DNA from: CBDDLJ01 sp965230635
Lineage (GTDB): Bacteria > Pseudomonadota > Gammaproteobacteria > UBA1113
Assembly: GCA_965230635.1 (NCBI GenBank)
Contig: CBDDLJ010000004.1
Coordinates: forward strand, 1 to 31,694
Length of the DNA: 31,694 bases
Reading direction: 5' to 3'
The position numbers were made by a program, and so were the translations under genes. How positions within the stretch are numbered: position 1 is the first letter of the stretch; each line of letters begins with the position of its first letter. Shown piece after piece: positions 17,993-26,182 of the stretch. Under the pieces are notes generated by a model. It was not told where the DNA came from. It saw nothing but the letters and a program-made list of their open reading frames with translations, and ran no database searches.

Positions 17993-20191
17993 GTGAAGCA
18001 GTTAATAATAGGTTTATCCATATTTTTCCTTTTATTGATTGGCTGCGAAGATAACGCGCTTAATAATCCTTATTCAGAGCAAGAACAATCACAGAATGTT
18101 TTTTATTCTAGCTTTTCAGAAAGGCCAAAAACACTTGATCCGGCACGCTCTTACTCAGCGCTAGAAGCAAGATTTACTGCGCAAATTTATGAACCACCTT
18201 TCCAGTATCATTATTTAAATAGACCGTATCAACTTATAGCACAAACTGCGACAGAAGCTTCCGAGCCGGTATATTGGAATCGTTCTTGGCAACAAGTAGA
18301 TAAAGAGAAAAACCCAGATCAAATTGCGTACACAACCTATGATATATCGATTAAGCCAGGAATTTATTACCAGCCGCACCCTGCGTTAGCTAAAAATGAG
18401 CAAGGAGAATTTTATTATCATAATTTAACAGCAGCTGAAATAGCAAAAAAAGATACGTTAGCTGATTTTCCTGAAACTGGCACACGGGAATTGATAGCGG
18501 AAGACTATGTTTATCAAATAATCCGTTTAGCCAGCCCTGCAGTACAGTCACCTATTTTAAGTTTTCAGCGAAAATATATATTAGGATTAAGTGATCTAGC
18601 AGAAAGACTCACTCAACACTGGAAGAATAATAAACAGCTTGCAAAACCAGCTTTTTTTGATTTGCGTAACTATTCTTTCCCGGGCGCGAAAGTGTTGGAT
18701 CGTTACCGATATCGAATAACGTTACAAGGAGAGTATCCACAGTTTCGTTATTGGTTAGCCATGCCATTTTTTAGTCCAATCCCATGGGAAGCGGATAAGT
18801 TTTATAGTCAAAAAGGAATGAAAAATAATAATATTTCCTTTGATTGGTATCCAATTGGTACAGGCCCTTATATGTTAATTGAAAATAATCCTAATCGTCG
18901 CATAGTGTTAGTTAAGAATCCGAACTTCCATGGTGACAACTACCCAACTTCAGGGGAGTATGTGGATATTGAAACAGGCTTGTTAAAAAATGCAGGTAAG
19001 CCATTACCTTTTATTGATAAGTTTATTTTTCAATTAGAGCTGGAAAGCATTCCTCGTTGGAATAAATTTTTGCAAGGTTATTATGATAGTTCAGCGATCA
19101 GCTCAGATAATTTTGATCAAACAATACAATTTGACTCTGATGGAAAAAAAGGATTAACAGGTGATTTAGCTAAAAAAGGTATGCGCTTAAATGCTAGTGT
19201 TGATCCTGGTATTTTTTATATAGGTTTCAATATGCTGGATAGTAGCGTTGGTGGTAATAGCGTGCGTGCTCGTAAGCTGCGCCAAGCTATTGCAATTGCA
19301 ATAGATTTTGAGGAATATCTATCGATTTTTCAGAATGGTCGAGGCGTTATCGCTCAAGGTCCGTTACCGCCCGCAATATTTGGTTATCAAGCAGGAAAAA
19401 AGGGCATGAATCCCTATGTCTATAATTGGCAAGGATCAGGAGTAAAACGCAAAAGTCTCTCTGAGGCAAAACGTTTATTAACAGAAGCAGGATACCATAA
19501 TGGAGTTGACCAACATACAGGCCAGCCATTGGTGTTAAATTTTGATACAACGGGAGGAGGTGACGCTGGAGCAAGAAATCAGTTTAATTGGTTACGTAAG
19601 CAGTTTGCAAAACTAGGTATTCAATTACATATACGTGCGACTCAATATAACCGATTTCAAGATAAACTTCGTACGGGTAATGCACAGATCTTCATGTTTG
19701 GTTGGCTAGCGGATTATCCGGATCCAGAAAATTTTTTATTTTTACTTTATGGGCCAAATGGCAAGGTAAAGTATGGCGGTGAAAATTCGACAAATTATAC
19801 TAACCAGCAGTATGATGACCTTTTTACACAAATGAAGAATTTGCCTAACGGCGATAAGCGGCAGGCTGTTATTGATAAAATGTTAGCAATCGTCAGACGG
19901 GATGTGCCTATGGTGTGGGGATATCATCAACAAGTTTATCAACTGTCTCATATTTGGAGTGAGCCTAAAAAGCCGTCTCAAATTGTTAATAATGATTTGA
20001 AGTATTTGCAAATAGATTCTGTGTTGCGTAAACAAAAGCGAGCAGAATGGAATCGTCCTGTATTGTGGCCTATTATTATTATTTTGATTGTTTTATTGAT
20101 AGGATTAATTCCTATAGTTATTCGTTATTATCAAAAAACACATACAAAACCAAGATTAGAGCAAGATATTGCAAAAAGGGAGAATGAATGA
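17993..20191 (+). CDS. Peptide-type ABC importer substrate-binding lipoprotein (SBP family 5)
   Basis: A 732-residue extracytoplasmic solute-binding protein of the DppA/OppA class. The N-terminal lipoprotein signal ends in LLIGC with Cys18 as the lipid-modified residue. The family signature region is visible (FSERPKTLDPARS, IYEPPF), and later NQFNWLRKQFAKLGIQL and MFGWLADYPDPENF. Unusually, a second hydrophobic helix lies near the C-terminus (about 690-712, LWPIIIILIVLLIGLIPIVI), followed by a charged tail. The protein is longer than typical family members (about 530-600). The start is GTG at 17993 with GGGA upstream. It overlaps the next gene by ATGA, which marks a three-gene operon. The ligand is probably a peptide or modified peptide, but that is family inference only. 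Confidence 0.85.
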   Translation: MKQLIIGLSIFFLLLIGCEDNALNNPYSEQEQSQNVFYSSFSERPKTLDPARSYSALEARFTAQIYEPPFQYHYLNRPYQLIAQTATEASEPVYWNRSWQQVDKEKNPDQIAYTTYDISIKPGIYYQPHPALAKNEQGEFYYHNLTAAEIAKKDTLADFPETGTRELIAEDYVYQIIRLASPAVQSPILSFQRKYILGLSDLAERLTQHWKNNKQLAKPAFFDLRNYSFPGAKVLDRYRYRITLQGEYPQFRYWLAMPFFSPIPWEADKFYSQKGMKNNNISFDWYPIGTGPYMLIENNPNRRIVLVKNPNFHGDNYPTSGEYVDIETGLLKNAGKPLPFIDKFIFQLELESIPRWNKFLQGYYDSSAISSDNFDQTIQFDSDGKKGLTGDLAKKGMRLNASVDPGIFYIGFNMLDSSVGGNSVRARKLRQAIAIAIDFEEYLSIFQNGRGVIAQGPLPPAIFGYQAGKKGMNPYVYNWQGSGVKRKSLSEAKRLLTEAGYHNGVDQHTGQPLVLNFDTTGGGDAGARNQFNWLRKQFAKLGIQLHIRATQYNRFQDKLRTGNAQIFMFGWLADYPDPENFLFLLYGPNGKVKYGGENSTNYTNQQYDDLFTQMKNLPNGDKRQAVIDKMLAIVRRDVPMVWGYHQQVYQLSHIWSEPKKPSQIVNNDLKYLQIDSVLRKQKRAEWNRPVLWPIIIILIVLLIGLIPIVIRYYQKTHTKPRLEQDIAKRENE

Positions 20192-21165
20192 GTTCTTATA
20201 TTTTACGCCGAATGCTATATGCTATTCCTGTGTTGTTAGGAGTAAATATTATTACTTTTCTTTTATTTTTCTCTGTCAATACGCCCGATAATATCGCTCG
20301 TGCACATTTGGGCACTAAACATATTTCTCAGCAGGCGGTGGAAAGTTGGAAGCATACTTATGGGTATGATAAGCCACTTTTTTATAACAGTGATCAAGTT
20401 GGGATAAATAAGCTCACCGATACATTATTTGTATCGAAATCAGCCAAATTATTTGTTTTTGATTTTGGCGTATCAGATGCTGGACGTGATATTGGCTATG
20501 ATATAAAACAGCGCATGTGGCCAAGTATAGCACTGGCAGCCCCGGTTTTAGTGATTGGATTAATTATTAATGTGTTATTTGCATTGCTATTGGTTTTTTT
20601 TCGTGGAACATATTTAGAAACATCAGGGACGGTAATTTTAGTTGCTATGATGTCAGTGTCGGGCTTATTTTATATTATTTTTGGTCAGTTTTTTTTAGGT
20701 AAAACCATGCGATTAGTACCTATTTCAGGCTATGCACCAGGATGGGAAGCAATGAAATTTTTATTTTTACCTATATTGATAGGTGTAATCGCCGGTATTG
20801 GCACAGGAACACGTTGGTATCGAACTATTTTTATAGAAGAGTTGGGTAAGGATTACGTTCGTACTGCTTATGCAAAAGGTTTATCAGAAGGGCGAGTACT
20901 GCTTTATCATGTATTAAAAAATGGCATGATTCCTATTTTAACCGGTGTCGTAGTGATTATTCCGAGTTTATTTTTAGGCAGTTTGCTGATGGAATCTTTT
21001 TTTGGTATTCCTGGGTTAGGCAGCTATACCATTGACGCGATTAGGCAACAGGATTTTGCTATAGTGCGATCGATGGTTTTTTTAGGCTCAGTTTTATACA
21101 TTATGGGGCTAGTATTGACAGATATTTCATACAGCTTGGTTGATCCAAGGGTGCGTTTAAATTAG
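20188..21165 (+). CDS. ABC transporter permease, DppB/OppB-type
   Basis: A 325-residue inner-membrane permease with about six hydrophobic segments. It carries the typical N-terminal MSSYILRRMLYAIPVLLGV and the EAA-loop signature DYVRTAYAKGLSEGRVLLYHVLKN that contacts the ATPase. The C-terminal YSLVDPRVRL is also characteristic. Start ATG overlaps the stop of the binding-protein gene by 4 bp. It forms the membrane channel with the next permease. No ATPase subunit is encoded nearby, so the nucleotide-binding proteins must come from another locus. Confidence 0.9.
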   Translation: MSSYILRRMLYAIPVLLGVNIITFLLFFSVNTPDNIARAHLGTKHISQQAVESWKHTYGYDKPLFYNSDQVGINKLTDTLFVSKSAKLFVFDFGVSDAGRDIGYDIKQRMWPSIALAAPVLVIGLIINVLFALLLVFFRGTYLETSGTVILVAMMSVSGLFYIIFGQFFLGKTMRLVPISGYAPGWEAMKFLFLPILIGVIAGIGTGTRWYRTIFIEELGKDYVRTAYAKGLSEGRVLLYHVLKNGMIPILTGVVVIIPSLFLGSLLMESFFGIPGLGSYTIDAIRQQDFAIVRSMVFLGSVLYIMGLVLTDISYSLVDPRVRLN

Positions 21166-21174
21166 GATGGAAAA

Positions 21175-22593
21175 GTGATTAAGCCTGTTTTTTTAGCAAC
21201 AGATATATTATTATTGTTACTGGTTCTTTCTATTATTATCTTTATTTTTTCTGTGCGCCACTCACCACATTGGCAGCAAGCTTTTATCACTATCTTGCGA
21301 AGGCCATTAGGTTTTAGCTCTTGCATTATTTTAATGGCTTATGTGAGCGTAGGTGTGTTAGATTCTGTACATTATCAAAAAGCATTACCTAAAAGCGTTG
21401 CCGGCCATCAATATTATTCACCAAAAATTGATAGTTTGCTGGATAGCTTGCTTAAACCTTTAGGCAAACACAGTGAAAAAACCTATTCTTCACCATTAGC
21501 AATACAATCTTATGTGAAAGAATCCATTCAACAGGCGGATGGCAGCTTAAAATATGACTACCCTGATTTACACTATGTAAACAATAATTTAAGTCAAACT
21601 GAGCATATCGACCTTATAAGGTTAAAAATAGTGACAGGGATATTGAAAGCGATATTCATTTTCATATTATTGGCTAGTGTATTAATCTATTTGCTAGCCA
21701 GTCACTCGAAACAGAGTTGGAAAAAACAATTGATAGCCATCTATCGAGGTAAAACAGTGCTTGCTTGGCGCAGTGCTTTTTTAACCATGATAATCATTAT
21801 GCTATTACTATCAATTTTTTATCATCTTTCCATGGACTATCATTTGCTGGGCACCGATAAGATAGGACATGATGTATTTTATGAAGCCATCAAGAGTATA
21901 CGCACTGGCTTGATTATTGGCAGTGTTACGACGCTGGTGATGCTACCATTTGCTTTAATTCTAGGTATGATGGCGGGTTATTTTGGTGGCTGGATAGACG
22001 ATTTAATTCAGTATATTTATACGACATTAAGTTCAATCCCTGGGGTGTTGCTTATTGCAGCTGCAATTTTATCTATCCAAGTGTTTATTAGTAATCATCC
22101 GGGCATGTTTCATAGCTTAGCAGCACGAGCTGATGCACGTTTGTTGGCATTATGTCTTATTTTAGGCGTAACTAATTGGACTAATTTATGTCGTGTGTTA
22201 CGTGCCGAGACATTGAAAGTCAGAGAATTAGAATATATTCAGGCAGCGATAGTACTGAAAACACATTGGTTTTTTATTTTATGGCGACATATATTACCAA
22301 ATGTTATGCATTTGGTATTAATCGCCGTAGTATTAGATTTTAGTACCTTAGTTTTAGCTGAGGCCGTATTAACCTATGTTGGTGTAGGTGTCGATCCAAC
22401 GACGCCCAGTTGGGGGAATATGATTAATGCAGCTCGGTTGGAGTTAGCACGGGAGCCTATTGTTTGGTGGCCAATATTAGCCGCTTTTCTTTTTATGTTT
22501 GTATTTGTTTTAGCAGCGAACTTATTTGCCGACTGTGTGAGAGATGCGTTAGATCCACGTCAGAGCCATTATAGTGGTTCCCTCTATTGTTGA
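21175..22593 (+). CDS. ABC transporter permease, DppC/OppC-type, with extended N-terminus and altered C-terminus
   Basis: The BPD_transp_1 permease domain covers about residues 225-460 (LLGTDKIGHDVFYEAI, MMAGYFGGWIDD, WRHILPNVMH, VGVDPTTPSWGNMI). Before it is an extension of about 200 residues with extra hydrophobic segments, making 472 residues against about 300 in DppC. The EAA loop is less canonical (the usual Gly after the second Ala is a Lys, in QAAIVLKTHW). GTG start at 21175 has AGGATGG upstream. The normal end RDALDP is followed by RQSHYSGSLYC, whose final seven or so codons and stop lie inside the MITE-like element starting at 22568. The original C-terminus was therefore replaced by element sequence. 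Confidence 0.85.
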   Translation: MIKPVFLATDILLLLLVLSIIIFIFSVRHSPHWQQAFITILRRPLGFSSCIILMAYVSVGVLDSVHYQKALPKSVAGHQYYSPKIDSLLDSLLKPLGKHSEKTYSSPLAIQSYVKESIQQADGSLKYDYPDLHYVNNNLSQTEHIDLIRLKIVTGILKAIFIFILLASVLIYLLASHSKQSWKKQLIAIYRGKTVLAWRSAFLTMIIIMLLLSIFYHLSMDYHLLGTDKIGHDVFYEAIKSIRTGLIIGSVTTLVMLPFALILGMMAGYFGGWIDDLIQYIYTTLSSIPGVLLIAAAILSIQVFISNHPGMFHSLAARADARLLALCLILGVTNWTNLCRVLRAETLKVRELEYIQAAIVLKTHWFFILWRHILPNVMHLVLIAVVLDFSTLVLAEAVLTYVGVGVDPTTPSWGNMINAARLELAREPIVWWPILAAFLFMFVFVLAANLFADCVRDALDPRQSHYSGSLYC

Positions 22594-22735
22594 CCTATCC
22601 TAAGACTTCATTTAGCGTCTGCTTGCTTGGTTATTCAAAACCTTATTGACAATAAGTAAACGTCGCTTTTGAACCCTCGCAAGCAAACACTATACTCGCT
22701 TAGAATAGGTCAACAATAGAGGGAACCGCTATAAT
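22568..22735. mobile_element. MITE-like inverted-repeat element, copy 2
   Basis: A 168-bp element with about 37-bp terminal inverted repeats: left ATTATAGTGGTTCCCTCTAT, right arm complementary to ATTATAGCGGTTCCCTCTAT, differing at few positions. Its inner block, read on the minus strand, is CTAAGCGAGTATAGTGTTTG, close to copy 1. It sits between two convergent genes: the permease frame ends inside its left arm (TGA at 22591-22593), and the TAA of the minus-strand gene begins on its last base. The hairpin could serve as a bidirectional terminator; no T-run terminator is seen here otherwise. Confidence 0.8.
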
Positions 22736-23514
22736 TATTTTGCCTTTACAGTAATGGCATCGGTTACATCATTAAAGCTATTTATTTTTAGTGAAAAATC
22801 AGGGAAATCAGCGTACAGTTGGCTAGAGTTTCCTCCATCAAGGTTTAATGCATTATGACAAGCTAATCCACCTTGATTTTCAGCAGTGTGTAGCAATGTT
22901 GCGAACTGGATGGTTGTAATGTTAGCATTTTCTGTAATAGCAATGATGATATTTCCATTTTTTGTAATACCCAAACCACTGCGTTCAGCAAGGCCATCTT
23001 TGAGTTTTGGAATATGGCCATTGACTAAAAGACGTGGTCCTGCTTGGATAGCAAAATCAGCATTTAATGATTGGTGATAACGTCGTTGATTGATAATATG
23101 TGCTTTGTTATTTTTGACATAAAAAATACCCCACCAACTCGTGTTTTTTACCGAGCTGCGTTGTCGACCTTTTTGGACACGTAAGCCTAAAGGATCAAAG
23201 TTTGGGCTAAAAAAACCACCGTTGATGGTGATGAGGGATCGAGTGTTTTGACCTAGTTTATAGGCTGACAATGCGAGCTTGCCATAATCTTTTGCAAAGG
23301 CAAGGTTGAGATTATATTGATTGGGTGAAAAACGAAATGCGTGTATGCGCCCGCGATTAGAAATAGTAGAAATAGGAATTTTTGTGTATTCAATGCCGGG
23401 AGAAAGTTCAGTCCATGTTGTTTCTTTCGCAAGACCATTGCATGCCCATGATAGCAATAAGAGCAAGGCAGCGATGTGTTTTATTTTTGAACAGCCTTGT
23501 TGGTTTATTCCCAT
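22735..23514 (-). CDS. Exported phosphodiester glycosidase (NAGPA/DUF2233-like) family protein
   Basis: A 259-residue protein with a cleavable signal peptide (basic start, hydrophobic core IAALLLLLSWACNGLA). The mature part shows the family hallmarks: TINGGFF (about residue 97), a central GLGI block and NLDGGNSSQLY near residue 225, where Asp/Gly/Ser residues form the active region of NAGPA-like proteins. Relatives remove N-acetylglucosamine or similar sugars from phosphodiesters; the bacterial substrate is usually unknown, with periplasmic glycans or cell-wall polymers proposed. ATG at 23514 follows AGGGTAAAAT. Its stop codon lies at the right end of the MITE-like element. It is a single gene, unrelated in strand to its neighbours. 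Confidence 0.8.
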   Translation of the reverse strand: MGINQQGCSKIKHIAALLLLLSWACNGLAKETTWTELSPGIEYTKIPISTISNRGRIHAFRFSPNQYNLNLAFAKDYGKLALSAYKLGQNTRSLITINGGFFSPNFDPLGLRVQKGRQRSSVKNTSWWGIFYVKNNKAHIINQRRYHQSLNADFAIQAGPRLLVNGHIPKLKDGLAERSGLGITKNGNIIIAITENANITTIQFATLLHTAENQGGLACHNALNLDGGNSSQLYADFPDFSLKINSFNDVTDAITVKAK

Positions 23515-23529
23515 ATTTTACCCTTGAAT

Positions 23530-23563
23530 TAGCCACTTATAAGCTAGTATAACAGATTGCTTT
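23530..23563. repeat. Degraded half of the MITE-like family
   Basis: AGCCAC-TTATAAGC-AGTATAAC...TGCTT aligns with the inner arm of copy 1 (AGCCATTATAAGCGAGTATAAC...TGCTT) with a few differences. No matching outer arm is found. It lies just upstream of the phosphodiester glycosidase-family gene, within its probable promoter region. Confidence 0.4.
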
Positions 23564-23730
23564 AGTCTAACTAGACTATAATTATAAAAATAGCGGGCTG
23601 CAATAGTTGCATAAATGCCTATCCTGGTCAAAAAATAGATTGACTTTTTTTGTAATTATAAGCAAAATATGTTGTAGTTCGGCCAAAGATCAATTTATTC
23701 AAATAGATAATTAAGAAATTAGTGTATGTT

Positions 23731-24666
23731 ATGGATATAAAAAGTAAACAACAACTTCAAACAACATTAAATAATGCCGTTAACGCAGCACGTCATATTC
23801 AGTTAGGTAAGCTTGCGCGTTATATCCCCGAATTAGCAGCAGTCTCTCCAGATTTAACCGCGGTTAGCGTGAATTTGATCGATGGTAATTACTATACGGC
23901 AGGTGATATTAATGAAGGAGAAATGTTTACTATACAAAGTGTTGGTAAACTAGTTGTTTTTATTGGATTACTAGAAGAGTTTGGTATAGATAAAGTATAT
24001 ACTTGGACACGGACAGAGCCATCAGGTGATGATTTTGCATCAATCGCACGTTTGGATCAATTTGGACCTATTCCTTCAAACCCTATGCTAAATGCCGGCG
24101 CGATTTCACTGTGTAGTCGAATTCCAGGAAATATGGAACAGAAACTTGCTTGGTTAGAACGTTGGGTTGCCTTATTATTTGGCCGAGAGCTAAAAATAAA
24201 TACAAAAGTATTTCATTCTGAGCAGCAAACAGGCGATAGGAACCGTGCTTTAGCTTACTTAATGCGAAGCTCTAGTGTCATACAGGGTGATATTGATAGT
24301 ATTTTAGAAACGTATTTTTATTTATGTTCATTTGAATGTAGTGTTAAATATGCTGCTTATTTACCAATGTTGTTAGCAAACGCTGGTTTGGCGCCTAATG
24401 GAAACCGTATAATATCTAAAAATACTGTTGGTCATGTTTTAGCAGTCATGGCAACATGTGGATTATATAATGAATCAGGAGTTCATTTAGTGCGTACAGG
24501 ATTACCCGCAAAGAGTGGTGTGTCAGGATTTATTTTGGCTGCTGCACCCAAAAGAGCAGGGATTGCTGTTTTTAGTCCGCGCGTGAATGTCAAAGGAACA
24601 AGTGTCCGTGGGGAGTTTATGTTAGAAAAGATAGCAAGAGAGTTAGGATGGCATTTTGCGTGGTAG
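23731..24666 (+). CDS. glsA: Glutaminase (serine-dependent, GlsA type)
   Basis: Hydrolyses glutamine to glutamate and ammonia; in enteric bacteria the family supports acid resistance and nitrogen supply. The fold is beta-lactamase-like. Visible motifs are the catalytic SxxK (IQSVGK, Ser70/Lys73 from this start), NPMLNAGAI, the Tyr/Lys-type residues around KYAAYLPMLLANAG, and KSGVSGFI. The length of about 311 residues is that of the single-domain family. The start is uncertain: ATG at 23731 gives MDIKSKQQ; an in-frame GTG lies three codons upstream (23722) and neither has a good ribosome site. It is followed after about 100 bp by a TetR regulator in the same direction. Confidence 0.92.
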   Translation: MDIKSKQQLQTTLNNAVNAARHIQLGKLARYIPELAAVSPDLTAVSVNLIDGNYYTAGDINEGEMFTIQSVGKLVVFIGLLEEFGIDKVYTWTRTEPSGDDFASIARLDQFGPIPSNPMLNAGAISLCSRIPGNMEQKLAWLERWVALLFGRELKINTKVFHSEQQTGDRNRALAYLMRSSSVIQGDIDSILETYFYLCSFECSVKYAAYLPMLLANAGLAPNGNRIISKNTVGHVLAVMATCGLYNESGVHLVRTGLPAKSGVSGFILAAAPKRAGIAVFSPRVNVKGTSVRGEFMLEKIARELGWHFAW

Positions 24667-24769
24667 TTTAATAACTGTTCAGTCTGTCTAAGGATATTAT
24701 AAAAAAAATGCTGAATAGTAACAGGTAATTTTTATTTACTTGGTATCAAGGTAAAAGAGAGGCATCATA

Positions 24770-25351
24770 ATGACAATGGCAATAAAAAAAACAAACAAAC
24801 AGCAGTTACTTGAAAAGGCAAGCAACTTATTTTCAAACCAAGGTTATCACTACACATCAATTGCAGATATTGCTGACTCATGTCAATTAAGTAAAGGAAG
24901 TTTATATCATTATATTGATAGTAAGCATGATTTAGGCTTATCTGTTATTAAAGCAGCACGAAATTTTTATCAAGAATCTTTTTTTACCATAGCAAAAGAT
25001 ACCACTCGAACTGTCATAGAGCGATATCAACATATGATAGAAAAATTATATGGTTTCTTTATAGAAAATCCAAACGGTGGGTTATTAATAAACTTAGCCG
25101 CCGAAGTGGTTAACTCAGTTCCTGAGTTTGTTCCCATATTGCAAGAGTTTTTTAATGATTGGGATCAGGCTTTTTCAAGCTTATTAGAAAGCTTTTTCCC
25201 TATAAGTGAAGCGACACAGTTGTCTAAGCGAATCTTATGTGAGTTGCAAGGGGCTGTGTTATACAATCGTTTGTTTGACGATCCCATAGCGCTTACTTTA
25301 TGGAAAAGTGAATATTTAGCCATGTTAACTACTGTAGTTGAACCGGCTTAA
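24770..25351 (+). CDS. TetR/AcrR-family transcriptional regulator
   Basis: A 193-residue one-component repressor. The N-terminal helix-turn-helix is typical (ASNLFSNQGYHYTSIADIAD, then LSKGSLYHYIDSKHDL, about residues 15-55). The C-terminal ligand domain is all-helical and not assignable to a ligand. ATG at 24770 has GAGAGG upstream; a second ATG two codons on is also possible. It could control the upstream glutaminase or itself; no clear palindromic operator stood out in the 103 bp before it. Its end overlaps the convergent CBS gene by 3-4 bp. Confidence 0.88.
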   Translation: MTMAIKKTNKQQLLEKASNLFSNQGYHYTSIADIADSCQLSKGSLYHYIDSKHDLGLSVIKAARNFYQESFFTIAKDTTRTVIERYQHMIEKLYGFFIENPNGGLLINLAAEVVNSVPEFVPILQEFFNDWDQAFSSLLESFFPISEATQLSKRILCELQGAVLYNRLFDDPIALTLWKSEYLAMLTTVVEPA

Positions 25352-25941
25352 AGATTTAAGTTCTGCTGCAACTCATACAAGCTGGTTGCCATTAAATCGG
25401 TATCCAATAAATTTTTATGCAATTGACGGCTGATACTGGACAGTGAAAAGAGACCACGAATAGTCGCTTTTTCACTGTCATTTCTAGCTAAAACCAACAT
25501 ATGATGTTGGTGAAAATCTTTCATTGTTTGAATAATATTGGCCACTTTGACCGTTTTCACTTGTTCAAAGTCAACAGCGAGTATTTTTTGACGAGGCAGC
25601 ATGAGCATTTGTACGGTGATGTTTTCTCGCTTAATGAATTTTTCTTCAGAAATTTTAATCGGCTTTTCGCCAAGAATATCTTCAGAGCTAATAACCCCCA
25701 CAACCTCTTCTGTCTCATTAATGACGATCAGTATATGCGCGCCACTGGCTTGTATTTCTAAACGTGCAAAACGTATCGGAACATTATCTTGTACAGTCAA
25801 CGCTCTGACTTGTTTGAAGTCGATCATTGCATCGATTGCTGGGTCATCGATGTGAATAATTTCGGGTAATTTGGCTACTTGTTGACAGCTTATTCCTTCT
25901 GGAATATCAATATTGCTTAGCGGTTCGTAGTTTTTGTCCAT
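25348..25941 (-). CDS. CBS-domain protein
   Basis: A 197-residue soluble protein with a probable CBS pair. One motif is clear (HILIVINETEEVVGVISSEDILG, about residues 69-92, given here in part). The second is weaker (HHMLVLARND...IRGLFSLSSISRQL, about 143-175). CBS pairs bind adenine nucleotides and usually regulate a partner protein or domain; none is fused here. ATG at 25941 has a strong GGAGAAG. Its 3' end overlaps the TetR gene by 4 bp on the other strand. It is divergent from htpG across about 240 bp. Confidence 0.75.
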   Translation of the reverse strand: MDKNYEPLSNIDIPEGISCQQVAKLPEIIHIDDPAIDAMIDFKQVRALTVQDNVPIRFARLEIQASGAHILIVINETEEVVGVISSEDILGEKPIKISEEKFIKRENITVQMLMLPRQKILAVDFEQVKTVKVANIIQTMKDFHQHHMLVLARNDSEKATIRGLFSLSSISRQLHKNLLDTDLMATSLYELQQNLNL

Positions 25942-26081
25942 TTCTTCTCCATCTTTTATGCGTAATCTTATGATAATTATAGCTTATGGCTAGTAAATGA
26001 CGTGATTTTTTGGCATGTTGTTCTCTGTGCAATAATTGACTATTATTGAGGCAGTTGAATGTAAGTTTATCATTTCAATAA

Positions 26082-26110
26082 CTTGAAATTATCATATTAT
26101 GTCCCCATGT
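26082..26110 (+). promoter_or_regulatory. Heat-shock (sigma-32) promoter of htpG
   Basis: CTTGAAA (26082-26088), 14-bp spacer, CCCCATGT (26103-26110), 73 bp before the htpG ATG. Both boxes match the sigma-32 consensus (CTTGAAA, 11-16 bp, CCCCATnT) essentially base for base. Confidence 0.85.
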
Positions 26111-26182
26111 GCATAATTACTATATCTTTGCTTGGTTCAGATTGAATCAATTATGTCCATTTTCATTAAGGAGAACGTCAGA

